Counted from the first letter of the stretch, positions 8,312 through 16,929 are shown. The stretch is 64,000 nucleotides of DNA from Longimonas halophila (GCF_002554705.1 NZ_PDEP01000003.1:248001-312000); one strand, 5' to 3'. Numbers and translations are program-made. The notes: generated from the letters alone by a model not told the origin.

Positions 8312-9196
8312 TTACGAGCGAGCATGGATGCGGCGCTGAAAGAAGCTGATGAGCGCCTCGGCAGTATCGCCCGCCGTGGAAAGCGGCAAGTAGCCCGCCT
8401 GCGCCTGACGAAGCGTGTTGGCTATGCGCGCATGCCGCTCCTGGGCTGCCTGCGCTACAGCGCGACGCGTAGCCGCATCGCGCGCATCGACCAGGCGGGT
8501 GGTTCCAGTTTCGGCGTCGGTAAGCGGGATCAGTCCGCCCCTTGGAAGCTCCGCCTCGCCGGGGTCGTGCACATGCATGCCGACCAGGTCGTGGCGGCGG
8601 CCCACCGCACGCAGCAGCGACGCATAGCCATCGTCCATGAAGTCGCTCACGAGCAGCACGGTCGCCGGACGCCGCATGCGAGCCAGCAGGTAGCGCAGCG
8701 GCACACGCAGGTCGGTGCCGCGCGATTGTGGCGTATGGCCAAGCAGCGTGCGCAGGCTGTGCAGCACGTGGCGCCGTGTGTTACGCGGCGGGCGCTGCAC
8801 CTCGATCCGGTCGGTAAACAGCAGTAGGCCAACCGCATCCTGATGGTGCAGCGCGCTAAATGCCACCAGGGCTGCGGCCTCGGTGGCCACTATGCGCTTC
8901 GTGGCCGCCCCGGTGCCAAAGGCTTGCGAGGCCGACACATCCACCGCTACGATAACGGTCTGCTCGCGCTCCTCCTCGAATACCTTCACATACGTGTCGT
9001 CCATGCGTGCCGACACGTTCCAATCGATCGCACGCACGTCATCGCCCCGTTGGTACGGACGCACCTCGGCAAACTCCAGGCCGCGCCCCTTGAAAGCCGA
9101 GCGGTAGGCCCCGCCAAACAGCGCCTCGACGCGGTGCCGCGCCCGAATCTCCAAGCGCTGCACGGCCTGCATCACCGCATCATCTATGCTGTTCAT
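8312..9196 (-). CDS. DUF58 domain protein of the MoxR/Bat cluster
   Basis: 294 aa. The family signature is clear: GLEFAEVRPYQRGDDVRAID followed by WNVSARMD and VFEEEREQTVIVAVDVSAS, with a VWA-like fold whose metal site begins at DVSAS. No membrane segment. In Bat operons a MoxR AAA ATPase gene usually precedes this one. None is visible upstream, where a divergent riboswitch and nrd genes follow, so moxR must be elsewhere. As first gene of this minus-strand cluster its promoter should lie in 9197-9500. Confidence 0.9.
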   Translation of the reverse strand: MNSIDDAVMQAVQRLEIRARHRVEALFGGAYRSAFKGRGLEFAEVRPYQRGDDVRAIDWNVSARMDDTYVKVFEEEREQTVIVAVDVSASQAFGTGAATKRIVATEAAALVAFSALHHQDAVGLLLFTDRIEVQRPPRNTRRHVLHSLRTLLGHTPQSRGTDLRVPLRYLLARMRRPATVLLVSDFMDDGYASLLRAVGRRHDLVGMHVHDPGEAELPRGGLIPLTDAETGTTRLVDARDAATRRAVAQAAQERHARIANTLRQAQAGYLPLSTAGDTAEALISFFQRRIHARS

Positions 9197-9499
9197 TGAG
9201 AAACTGGTTGCGCGAAATAAGCACGTGACTGATGTTCAGCAAATTGAATAGCGGGAACGAGGTTGGGTTCGCATCAATCCCGAACACCCATCCCAGATTT
9301 CTTGCAACACATACTGTGCGGTCTGCCTATCAAAGAGATCCAAACACACGATAGCCCCAGAGAGCTGAATCCTTACCGGGATTCGCAGACGTTACATTGC
9401 GGCCTTGAAAATATCTGCCATGCCTCGTACATAACATGCCACGTGTACAACACGTTGTGCAATGCAGGGCCCGCTGTGATGGCGTGGCCACTACGGCCT

Positions 9500-9685
9500 C
9501 TCTGCTTCCGTTGGCATCTGAAGCCGTAGCCTGGGGGGAAGACCGGTGCAACTCCGGCGCTGGCGCGCAGCGGTGATAGTCCGAATGCCCCCTGCATCGC
9601 CAATAGCATCCCATAGCCCCTGGCTGTGTGGCTTTTGTGCCCCAGCCTGCTCCACGCGTCCTGGAGACCGGTGGCACACCCTGTT
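9500..9685 (+). promoter_or_regulatory. cobalamin (AdoCbl) riboswitch upstream of nrdBA
   Basis: The conserved core is readable on the plus strand: AGCCTGGGGGGAAG leads into GGTGCAACTCC (9545-9555), then the GCTGGCGCGCAGCGGTGATAG arm and GTCCGAATGCC. About 70 bases later CTGGAGACCGG (9661-9671) matches the 3-prime conserved segment of B12 riboswitches. Boundaries are approximate because I could not fold it. It lies 230 bp before the nrdB start and faces it. B12 riboswitches are known to repress class I ribonucleotide reductase genes in some bacteria that also have a B12-dependent class II enzyme. The other parts of 9197-9916 show nothing else I can define. Confidence 0.9.
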
Positions 9686-9916
9686 GTTTTTCGTATCTAT
9701 GCGTCTGTTTGTGGTGCCCAGCCTGGGCGCTAACCCGTGCTTACTGCGGGCATACAGATGCGTGGTATGTGGTGGGAGACCGTCCCCCGCGCTACGAATA
9801 CGGCGGCTGTACACGTCTTGCAGTCGCTCATACGAACCGGGTGCTGCACTGACCCCTCTTCATGATGCGTGGCGTTCCCGAACCTCTTCGCTCACTTGTC
9901 GCTCGCTCCTGCCTGT

Positions 9917-10891
9917 ATGCCCCTGTTCGAGAAGCGCGTTAACCTGAAGCCCTATCAGTATCCCCATCTACTCAAGTTCAAAACGGCCATCCGACAGTCG
10001 TACTGGGTGCACGACGAGTTTAACTTTGAAGGCGACGTCCAGGACTTCCACGTCAACTGTACCGATGCCGAGCGCAGCGTCATCACCAGAACGATGCTCG
10101 CCATTGCGCAGATCGAGGTGTCGGTCAAGACGTTCTGGGCCGACATCTACAAGCGGCTGCCGGTGCCCGAAGTGGGCGCGGTGGGCATGACGTTTGCGGA
10201 GTCGGAGGTGCGCCACCTCGACGCGTACTCGCACCTGCTGGAGCTGCTTGGGCTCAACGACGCCTTCGAACAGGTGGAGGAGATTCCGGCCCTGCGCGAC
10301 CGCATTGCGTATCTCGAAGACACCTTGCAGGCCGCCGACAGCGCCGACAAGCGCGACTTTGCGCTCTCTATCTTGCTCTTCAGCATCTTTATTGAGCATG
10401 TGAGCCTGTTCAGCCAGTTCCTCATCATGCTCTCGTTCGACAAGTACGAGAAGCGGTTTAAGGGCGTGGCCAACGCGGTTGAAGCTACCTCGAAAGAGGA
10501 GCAGATCCACGGCCTCTTTGGTGTGGAGCTCATCAGCGTGATGCGTGAGGAGTACCCCGAGTGGTTCGGCACCGAGTTCGAAACCCGCGTGGTCGACGCC
10601 TGCCAAAAGGCCTACAGCGCCGAACAGAAGGTGCTCGACTGGATCTTCGAAGAAGGCGAACTCGACTTCCTTCCGCGCCCGGTCGTGGATGCGTTCCTGC
10701 GCGACAAGTTCAACGCGTCGCTCGACTACGTGGATGTCGACCCGCTCTTTGAGGTCGACGACGACCGGCTCTCTGAAACGCGCTGGTTCTACGAGGAGAT
10801 CTTGCTCACGAAGGGCAATGACTTCTTCTCGAAGCGCGGCACCAGCTACTCCAAAATGACCCAGAGCGTCAGCGGCGACGATCTCTTTTAG
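9917..10891 (+). CDS. nrdB: class I ribonucleotide reductase beta subunit
   Basis: 324 aa from the ATG at 9917 (MPLFEKRVNLKPYQYP); an upstream ATG at 9869 adds a non-conserved leader. The subunit houses the dimetal site and radical. Ligands visible by spacing: E67 (in AIAQIEVSVKTFW), E97 and H100 (SEVRH), E160 (FIEH), E195 and H198 (SKEEQIH). The radical Tyr position is filled (Y104, four residues after H100). The first ligand appears to be Glu, where classic class Ia has Asp. It is downstream of the B12 riboswitch and 136 bp upstream of nrdA. Makes deoxyribonucleotides with NrdA when cobalamin is limiting (inference from the riboswitch). Confidence 0.92.
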   Translation: MPLFEKRVNLKPYQYPHLLKFKTAIRQSYWVHDEFNFEGDVQDFHVNCTDAERSVITRTMLAIAQIEVSVKTFWADIYKRLPVPEVGAVGMTFAESEVRHLDAYSHLLELLGLNDAFEQVEEIPALRDRIAYLEDTLQAADSADKRDFALSILLFSIFIEHVSLFSQFLIMLSFDKYEKRFKGVANAVEATSKEEQIHGLFGVELISVMREEYPEWFGTEFETRVVDACQKAYSAEQKVLDWIFEEGELDFLPRPVVDAFLRDKFNASLDYVDVDPLFEVDDDRLSETRWFYEEILLTKGNDFFSKRGTSYSKMTQSVSGDDLF

Positions 10892-10922
10892 CGCCCGGCT
10901 CCGTCTGCACGCGTCTTTTTTC

Positions 10923-10954
10923 GCATCCCCCGGCGGGCTCGCTTAGGGGGATGC
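10923..10954 (+). other. stem-loop between nrdB and nrdA
   Basis: GCATCCCCC (10923-10931) pairs perfectly with GGGGGATGC (10946-10954) around a 14-base loop. No U-run follows on the plus strand, so it looks more like an mRNA processing or partial attenuation element between two co-transcribed genes than a terminator. Confidence 0.55.
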
Positions 10955-11027
10955 GCAGGTATGATGCCTCTCCGGCTGCATCGTACCATCCTCATGTGCC
11001 CCTATCTCTCTACACGACCTTGTGCTT

Positions 11028-12704
11028 ATGCCTACAACCAAAACGCGCCCGAAGCGCGCCCCCTTCGACTGGCTCAATGACGAAGCGCGCACGTTCCTGC
11101 GCCGCGGCTACCTGCTCGATGATACCGGCCCCGAAGAGCGCGTGCGCGCCATTGCCGACCGCGCCGAGGAGCTGCTCGGTATGCCCGGATTCGGCGATCG
11201 CTTCTTCGACTACATGAGCCGCGGCTACTACTCGCTCGCCTCGCCCGTGTGGGCCAACTTTGGCCTGGGACGCGGCCTGCCCATTAGCTGCTTCGGCTCC
11301 TACATTGACGACTCGATGGAGGCCATCCTCGACACCCATGCCGAGGTCGGCATGATGACGAAAGTCGGCGGCGGCACCAGCGGCTATTTTGGCGACATCC
11401 GCCCACGGGGCTCCGAGATCACCAACAACGGCACGTCGAACGGTACCTATCCGTTTGCACAACTCTTCGACAAGATCATCAACGTGGTCAGTCAGGGCGA
11501 AACGCGACGGGGCCACTTTGCCGGCTACATCGACATCGAACATCCCGATGTGGAGGAGTGGCTCAACATCCAAACCGAGGGCGACACCATCCAGACCATG
11601 TACTACGGCGTGGTGGTGGGCGACGACTGGATGCAACAGATGATCGATGGCGACGCCGAGAAGCGCGCGCTCTGGGCTAAGGTCATCGAGGCGCGCATGA
11701 ACCTGGGCATCCCGTACATTCTGTTTCGGGACAATGTCAATGAAAACAAGCCGCAGGTCTACAAAGACAAGGGCTATGAGATAAAGGCGAGTAACCTCTG
11801 CAGCGAAATCGCCCTGCCCTCCAACGCGAAGGAGAGCTTCGTCTGCTGCCTTTCGTCGATGAATGTGCTGCACTACGACGAGTGGAAAGACACCGATGCG
11901 GTGGAGACGCTCACCTTCTTTCTGGATGCGGTGATGCAGGAGTTCATCGACCGCGCGTCGGGCATTAAGCACATGGAGCGGGCCGTGCGGTTTGCCAAAC
12001 GCCACCGGGCTGTTGGCATCGGCATGCTGGGCTGGCACTCGTACCTGCAAGACAACATGATTCCCTTCGAATCTACCGAGGCCAACATGACCGGGGCCGA
12101 GGTGGCCAAGACCATCAAGGAACGCTCGTATGCCGCCTCGGGCGAGCTGGCCGATCGCTTTGGCGAGCCGGAGGTGCTCGAAGGCTATGGACGCCGCAAC
12201 ACCACCACCATGGCGGTGGCGCCCACGAAATCGAGCAGCTTCATTCTGGGGCAGGTGAGTCCCTCCATTGAGCCGATTAAGAGCAATTATTTTGTGCAAG
12301 ATCGGGCCAAGATGAAGGTGACATACAAGAATCCGCACCTGAAGGAGTTGCTGGCCGAGAAGGGCGCTGATACCGACGATATGTGGGAGAAGATTGCCCT
12401 GCGCGATGGCTCGGTGCAGCACCTCGACATCCTGTCGCAGCACGAGAAAGACGTGTTCAAGACGTTCAGCGAGATCGGACAGATGACGATCATCAACCAG
12501 GCGGCCAGTCGGCAGCAGCACATCGACCAGTCGCAGTCGCTGAACCTGGCGATTGATCCGGGCTCGGTGCCGGTGAAGGACATCAACACGCTGTACATTG
12601 AGGCGTGGCGCAAGGGCATCAAGTCGCTCTACTACCAGAACGGCGTCAACGCCGCGCAGAGCTTCTCGCGCGAGCTGCTCGAATGCCGCGCCTGCGAAGC
12701 GTAA
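11028..12704 (+). CDS. nrdA: class I ribonucleotide reductase alpha subunit
   Basis: 558 aa from the ATG at 11028 (MPTTKTRPKRAPFDWLN). It is the short form: the N-terminal ATP-cone is absent, so overall-activity regulation by ATP/dATP must be missing or carried elsewhere. Catalytic residues are in place: substrate-site Cys in PISCFG, the NLCSEI loop with the thiyl-radical Cys, the partner Cys in ESFVCCLSS, the radical-transfer Tyr pair in SLYYQNG, and a C-terminal CRAC redox pair. Converts ribonucleoside diphosphates to deoxy forms with NrdB. Co-transcribed from the riboswitch-controlled leader. Confidence 0.94.
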   Translation: MPTTKTRPKRAPFDWLNDEARTFLRRGYLLDDTGPEERVRAIADRAEELLGMPGFGDRFFDYMSRGYYSLASPVWANFGLGRGLPISCFGSYIDDSMEAILDTHAEVGMMTKVGGGTSGYFGDIRPRGSEITNNGTSNGTYPFAQLFDKIINVVSQGETRRGHFAGYIDIEHPDVEEWLNIQTEGDTIQTMYYGVVVGDDWMQQMIDGDAEKRALWAKVIEARMNLGIPYILFRDNVNENKPQVYKDKGYEIKASNLCSEIALPSNAKESFVCCLSSMNVLHYDEWKDTDAVETLTFFLDAVMQEFIDRASGIKHMERAVRFAKRHRAVGIGMLGWHSYLQDNMIPFESTEANMTGAEVAKTIKERSYAASGELADRFGEPEVLEGYGRRNTTTMAVAPTKSSSFILGQVSPSIEPIKSNYFVQDRAKMKVTYKNPHLKELLAEKGADTDDMWEKIALRDGSVQHLDILSQHEKDVFKTFSEIGQMTIINQAASRQQHIDQSQSLNLAIDPGSVPVKDINTLYIEAWRKGIKSLYYQNGVNAAQSFSRELLECRACEA

Positions 12705-12746
12705 CCGGTTGAGCGCGCCCCTTCGCCTCCAGATCACCACACACGG

Positions 12747-12780
12747 CCCCGCGGTCTCCTGTTGGAGATGCGCGGGGTTT
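12747..12780 (+). terminator. putative terminator after nrdA
   Basis: CCCCGCG and TCTCC (12747-12759) pair with GGAGA and CGCGGGG (12764-12777) around a TGTT loop, with a small bulge, followed by only TTT. The position 43 bp after the nrdA stop and the strong stem support termination; the weak U-run lowers confidence. Confidence 0.65.
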
Positions 12781-12891
12781 GGTGTACAGAGGGGGGCTCC
12801 GAATCCAAAAAAACACACGCCACGTGCAAATCAGCGTGCGCTGCTGCATATTGAGACCTCCTCTGTTTCTGTTGGATACGTACGCTGTGCC

Positions 12892-14409
12892 ATGCCCCTA
12901 TCGGATCTCAACCGCCGTTCGTTTCTGAAGCGTGCTGGGCTGCTCGGTGGAGCCGCCGGGTGGGCTGCCTTCACGCCAGGGTGTGCCAACGCAAGCGCCC
13001 CATCCGCTGGAGCGCGCACCGTTACCGGGCGCGTTACCGGTCCCGACGGCGGCGTGGCAGGCGTGCGCATCACCGACGGCCTCTCCGTGGTGCAGACCGA
13101 TGCCGACGGCGCGTTCACCCTTCCTGCAGATGCGCGGCAGCCGTTCGTGTACATGGCGGTGCCTGCCGGATACCGCATCCCCCAGCACGACACCGGCACG
13201 GCGCGCTTCTTCCAGCCGCTCACCGACGCCCCCGAGCAGACGGCCACGTTCGAGCTGGAGCGCTTACCGACCGACGACACACGCCATGCCTTCATCGTAC
13301 TGGCCGATCCGCAGACGCTGGATGCCCACGACATGAGCCGCTTTCATGCGGAAACCGTCCCGGCGGTGCAGTCCACCGTAGAAGCGCTGGGGGATACGCC
13401 GGTCTTTGGCGTCGGCAACGGCGACCTCATGTTCGACGACCTCACGCTCTTTCCTGAGTATGAACGTGCCGTAGAGCGCATGGGCATGCCATTCTTTCAG
13501 GTGGTCGGTAACCACGACCTCAACTTCGAGAGCCCGGCGCACCGAGGATCGTACCAGACGTTCCGCGACCACTTTGGCCCCGGCTATTATGCCTTTGACC
13601 GCGGCGATGTGCATTACGTAGTGCTGAATAACGTGTACTGGCCCGGCCAAGACGGCTTTGGGCGCGCTACCGACTCGTATCTGGGCCATGTGCCCGACCG
13701 GCAGCTATTCTGGCTCGCGAACGACCTGGCCACCGTCTCGCCCGACCAGCCCGTTGTGGTGTTCACTCACATCCCAATGCTGAGCACGCTCTACGAACGG
13801 CGCGGCACCGACCGCCCGTCCCCGCGCAACATGACCGTGAACCGGGCGGCGCTCCATCGGATGCTGGAACCGTTTGCAGAAGCCCACATCATCACCGGGC
13901 ATACCCACGAAACCGAGCATCGCTATCCCGCAAATGTGCACGAACATGTGATGGGCGCGGCCTCGGGCGCGTGGTGGACCGGTCCCATTGGCCGCGATGG
14001 CACCCCGCCCGGCTACGGCGTCTACGAAGTCGATGGCACCGCCCTTTCGTGGCGCTACCAGTCGACTGACTACGACGCCACCCACCAGATGCATCTGTAC
14101 GCACCGGGCACCGACCCCGAGCGTCCCGACGCGCTCATCGCCAACGTGTGGGATGCCGACGACGCATGGCGCATCATCTGGTACGAGGACGGCGTCGAGC
14201 AAGGCCCGATGGAGGCATACGTGGGCACCGATCCGCAGGCGGAGGCGCTGTACCGCGGCGACGATCAGCCCGAGCGCCATCCGTGGGTGTCGCCGGTGCC
14301 TACGGCGCATCTGTATGCCGCCACGCCCTCGCCCACAGCCTCCGAAGTCACCGTAGAGGCCACCGACCGCTTTGGACGCACCTATACCGAGACGCTTGCG
14401 CTTAGGTAA
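12892..14409 (+). CDS. Tat-exported calcineurin-like phosphoesterase
   Basis: 505 aa from the ATG at 12892. A twin-arginine signal (NRRSFLKRAGLLGGAAG) ends near FTPGCANA, so it is exported folded, possibly with lipidation at Cys30. A carboxypeptidase-like beta domain (VTGRVTGPDGGVAGVRITDG) precedes the metallophosphatase core: LADPQ, GNGD, GNHD, THIP and GHTHE supply the dimetal ligands. A C-terminal domain (about 395-505) resembles MetallophosC. The order N-domain, phosphoesterase, C-domain is typical of exported Bacteroidota phosphoesterases. Substrate unknown; probably phosphate or nucleotide scavenging. Confidence 0.88.
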   Translation: MPLSDLNRRSFLKRAGLLGGAAGWAAFTPGCANASAPSAGARTVTGRVTGPDGGVAGVRITDGLSVVQTDADGAFTLPADARQPFVYMAVPAGYRIPQHDTGTARFFQPLTDAPEQTATFELERLPTDDTRHAFIVLADPQTLDAHDMSRFHAETVPAVQSTVEALGDTPVFGVGNGDLMFDDLTLFPEYERAVERMGMPFFQVVGNHDLNFESPAHRGSYQTFRDHFGPGYYAFDRGDVHYVVLNNVYWPGQDGFGRATDSYLGHVPDRQLFWLANDLATVSPDQPVVVFTHIPMLSTLYERRGTDRPSPRNMTVNRAALHRMLEPFAEAHIITGHTHETEHRYPANVHEHVMGAASGAWWTGPIGRDGTPPGYGVYEVDGTALSWRYQSTDYDATHQMHLYAPGTDPERPDALIANVWDADDAWRIIWYEDGVEQGPMEAYVGTDPQAEALYRGDDQPERHPWVSPVPTAHLYAATPSPTASEVTVEATDRFGRTYTETLALR

Positions 14410-14469
14410 AGCAAAAAAGTTAGACCTGCTCCTTGAGGACCTACGCAGTTGCAACGCTCACATGGGTAT

Positions 14470-14541
14470 CTCGTCGCGAGGCTCTGCCTCGTGACGCAGT
14501 CGTTTAGGGGCACAACCGGCATGACCCTTCGGGCCCCTCTG
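14470..14541 (+). repeat. dispersed repeat copy that truncates vapC
   Basis: The segment starts with CTCGTCGCGAGGC (14470-14482), one base different from CTCGTCGCAAGGC found at the ends of repeats at 25471, 28853 and 29251. Its other part, GGGGCACAACCGGCATGACC (from 14507) through GGGCCCCTCTGC (to 14542), matches in reverse complement the segment at 29211-29241. The repeat begins exactly where the PIN-domain reading frame loses homology. Confidence 0.7.
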
Positions 14542-14656
14542 CACGCGTAACCACCGATATGAACGCGTCTCCGTGTACAGATTGGAGATACGCTGTGGCA
14601 TCGCCTTGGTCGTTGAAATGATCTATCAGGATTACCGAGTCAAGTAGCACGCTCAT
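14504..14656 (-). pseudogene. vapC: truncated VapC-type PIN toxin
   Basis: 50 codons from the ATG at 14656, which overlaps the antitoxin stop by 4 bp (ATGA), the usual toxin-antitoxin coupling. The protein starts like a PIN ribonuclease (MSVLLDSVILIDHFND, ..., AFISVVTRAE), keeping the first catalytic Asp (D6) and the Glu (E40). It then runs into unrelated residues (GPEGSCRLCP) and stops. About 80-90 residues holding the remaining catalytic Asp residues are missing. The break coincides with a dispersed repeat, so the toxin was inactivated by insertion or recombination at that repeat. 14410-14503 holds nothing else. Confidence 0.85.
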
Positions 14657-14919
14657 TTGTCTTCCCCCTCATCTGCCCCCCACTCCTCCCACGGATCAAG
14701 CCACTCGGCGCGAATGCGCCGCTGATATTCGAGTCCGTCGCCCCCTTTCCAAATGCCGCGGGAATCTTTTAGAAGACGTTTGAGCTCAGCACAACGCGGA
14801 CTCGGCGTAGTATCTTCCACCTTCAACTGCTCCTCGATAGCAAGCCAGTCATCGTAATCGATCTGGACGGCCACCGGATTCATGTTTTCGTCGGTTACAA
14901 TGCGCTTTGAGATCGTCAT
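14653..14919 (-). CDS. vapB: antitoxin of a broken VapBC-type pair
   Basis: 88 aa from the ATG at 14919 (MTISKRIVTDENMNPVAVQI). Upstream in-frame codons to 14973 are not conserved in type. The N-terminal strand followed by VAVQIDYDDWLAIEEQLK resembles antitoxins that pair with PIN toxins. The acidic C-terminus (WLDPWEEWGADEGEDK) would wrap the toxin. It is intact although its toxin is truncated, so it may now be a solitary regulator or be decaying. Family assignment rests on the overlapping toxin remnant. Confidence 0.7.
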   Translation of the reverse strand: MTISKRIVTDENMNPVAVQIDYDDWLAIEEQLKVEDTTPSPRCAELKRLLKDSRGIWKGGDGLEYQRRIRAEWLDPWEEWGADEGEDK

Positions 14920-15020
14920 GGCAGCACGGGCTTTTTGCATGCATTGCGGGATACGAATACGCCCCGCATCCACCGAAAGTTTACACAGCGTGTGGTGAGC
15001 ACGTCTCAGAATCGGCGGTG

Positions 15021-15425
15021 CTATGCAAGCGCGGGGGCCAGTGCCTGTATGAGCATGTGGGCATCCGCCAGGCGGGCGCGGGCGGTGGCGTCATTGGGGA
15101 CGCCCGGTCCAAATGCCTGGTCGGTGTACAGTGCCACCACGCCGTGGTCACCGAGCGCGTCGAGCATGCGGGCGCGGTCGTGTGGGGCGTTCTTCTCGGG
15201 CCAGTCGATCTGCCCCGCCAGATAGGCTACGTCGTGGCTGGCGGGCGGCGGCGCTTCGTGCTGATGGCGATACACTGCTTTGAGTGCTTTCTCAACGGCG
15301 AGGTGCGCCAGTACCGCCGCATGCCGCGCGAAGCCGCCCTGAAGCAGATGCTCGGCCGCCCGCAAGTCGCACTGCGCCTGCCTCCACCAGGTGTCGGCTG
15401 AGGCATCCAGATGAATGGTAGACAT
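15021..15425 (-). CDS. HEPN domain protein
   Basis: 134 aa from the ATG at 15425. The HEPN pattern is clear: WWRQAQCDLRAAEHLLQGG, then HAAVLAHLAVEKALKAVYRH, then VAYLAGQ and C-terminal helices. HEPN proteins are helical and often RNases or partners of nucleotidyltransferases (MNT) in toxin-antitoxin systems. No MNT gene is adjacent; it follows the alpha/beta hydrolase by 10 bp and lies 100 bp before the broken vapBC. It may be a non-catalytic nucleotide-binding HEPN rather than a toxin. Confidence 0.8.
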   Translation of the reverse strand: MSTIHLDASADTWWRQAQCDLRAAEHLLQGGFARHAAVLAHLAVEKALKAVYRHQHEAPPPASHDVAYLAGQIDWPEKNAPHDRARMLDALGDHGVVALYTDQAFGPGVPNDATARARLADAHMLIQALAPALA

Positions 15426-15435
15426 GGGGGCTGTG

Positions 15436-16863
15436 CTACTCGTCAGAAGAACGCTCCAGAATCCACGTAGCGATGCGGTTGAGCACATCGGGGGCGATGG
15501 TCTCCTCAATCTGGGCATATTCGCTGGGCGCCCCCGTGTCGGCAGTCTGAAAGAGGTGATTCAGTTCGTTGAGGACCACTACGTCGTAGGTGGAGGTAGG
15601 GGCCGTGCGCAAAGCGGATTCGAGCGGCTCAGCATTCAGCGCTGGACGTACCTGCTGGTCGCGCTCACCAAGGAGCGCGAGGACCGGCTGGGTAAGCTGC
15701 TGCAGGTCGGAGGCCGGGTCGTACCGCACAAAGAAACGGAACCACGGATCTGTCAGGTTACGGATTTCGCGGTCGACCATATCGCCTTGACTCATGCCGC
15801 TCGTTTCGGCGATGAGCGCACGCAGATCGCGAGCAATGGCCGTTGAGTCGTCCTCTTGCTTCACGATGTCGAAGACGCGCTGCTGCGTGTCCAGTTGCGC
15901 CTCTACGCGAGGGCCCTGTGCACCGGCGCGCTCGGCGCTGGCAGCAAGCTGATCGCTCAGAACAGCATCGCCAGGTACGCCCGGACTGCCCACGAGCACA
16001 AGCACATCGACCAGGTCGGGGTAGCGTGCGCCCAGGTATCCCGCAATAAGCCCGCCCTCGCTGTGCCCTACAATGCCAACGCGCTCGGCATCGACTTCGG
16101 AGCGGTCTTCCAGGTAGGTAAGTGCGCCACGCACGTCGTCGGCGAGCATGGGCGTGGTGGCGCCTTGCAACGTGCTCTCGGATTCGCCCTGCCCGCGCTC
16201 GTCGTAGCGCAAGACCGCGATGCCTTGCCGCGTGAGGTAGTCGGCGAGCACGGTGAGCGTCTCATGACCTGCGGTTTCGCCGGTGCGCGTGTGTGGACCG
16301 GAGCCTGACACCAGCACCACGGCGGGCACGGGCGCCTCGGCCTCGGGATGCGAAAACGTACCGGCCAGCGTGTGCCCCTCGGTCGCGGTGGAAAAGGTCA
16401 CGTCTTCGGTCGCGTACGGGAACGGGGCCTCGGGCTGCTGCGGACGATTCACCTGCGAGGGCGTGTCGGTGCGCGCCAGTGTAAGCTCAGGTTCAATCCC
16501 GCCCTGAATCCAGGTGCCCTGCACGGTGTCGGGGGCGGTGCGCACGCCTTCGTAGCGCCCGGCAATGGACGGTACGGCGAGCGTGAGGCTATCGCCCGTC
16601 GCGGTGATGTCGTCCAGCGAAATGCCCGACGCGCCCTGGTCGGGGCTATCCATGGTGCCGGTGAAGCCGCTGTCGGTGCGGTCGAGGTGCAGCACCACGC
16701 GCAGCTCGGTGCCGGACACACGCAACGTACCCTCCCAGCTTCCGACCCACGCCGTGTCGGACGGCGACGTGTCGGGGCCCGACTGGGCATGCAGGGGGAA
16801 GCTCAGGCCTCCGCCTCCAAGAAGGGCAGCGAACAAGGTAGCAACCAGCAAACGCGTTGACAT
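15436..16863 (-). CDS. secreted alpha/beta hydrolase
   Basis: 475 aa from the ATG at 16863. Signal peptide about 1-27 (cleaved near PLHAQS). An N-terminal beta domain (about 38-140, WVGSWEGTLRVSG...) is followed by an alpha/beta hydrolase: oxyanion region LVSGSGPHTR, nucleophile Ser268 in GHSEGG, acid in LGERDQQV, His in LNELNHLFQ. This arrangement is common in periplasmic or outer-membrane esterases and peptidase-like hydrolases of Bacteroidota. The substrate cannot be read from sequence. It probably shares a transcript with the HEPN gene. Confidence 0.87.
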   Translation of the reverse strand: MSTRLLVATLFAALLGGGGLSFPLHAQSGPDTSPSDTAWVGSWEGTLRVSGTELRVVLHLDRTDSGFTGTMDSPDQGASGISLDDITATGDSLTLAVPSIAGRYEGVRTAPDTVQGTWIQGGIEPELTLARTDTPSQVNRPQQPEAPFPYATEDVTFSTATEGHTLAGTFSHPEAEAPVPAVVLVSGSGPHTRTGETAGHETLTVLADYLTRQGIAVLRYDERGQGESESTLQGATTPMLADDVRGALTYLEDRSEVDAERVGIVGHSEGGLIAGYLGARYPDLVDVLVLVGSPGVPGDAVLSDQLAASAERAGAQGPRVEAQLDTQQRVFDIVKQEDDSTAIARDLRALIAETSGMSQGDMVDREIRNLTDPWFRFFVRYDPASDLQQLTQPVLALLGERDQQVRPALNAEPLESALRTAPTSTYDVVVLNELNHLFQTADTGAPSEYAQIEETIAPDVLNRIATWILERSSDE

Positions 16864-16929
16864 AACGATGGGGGACAAGCAAAGCAAAACGCATCCACCT
16901 GTAACGGACCGGCGTAGCGCAAGTGCCGG

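Noticed and set aside
9628..9852. Small open frames within and after the riboswitch
   Set aside because: They overlap the conserved riboswitch core or have no plausible start context or homology.
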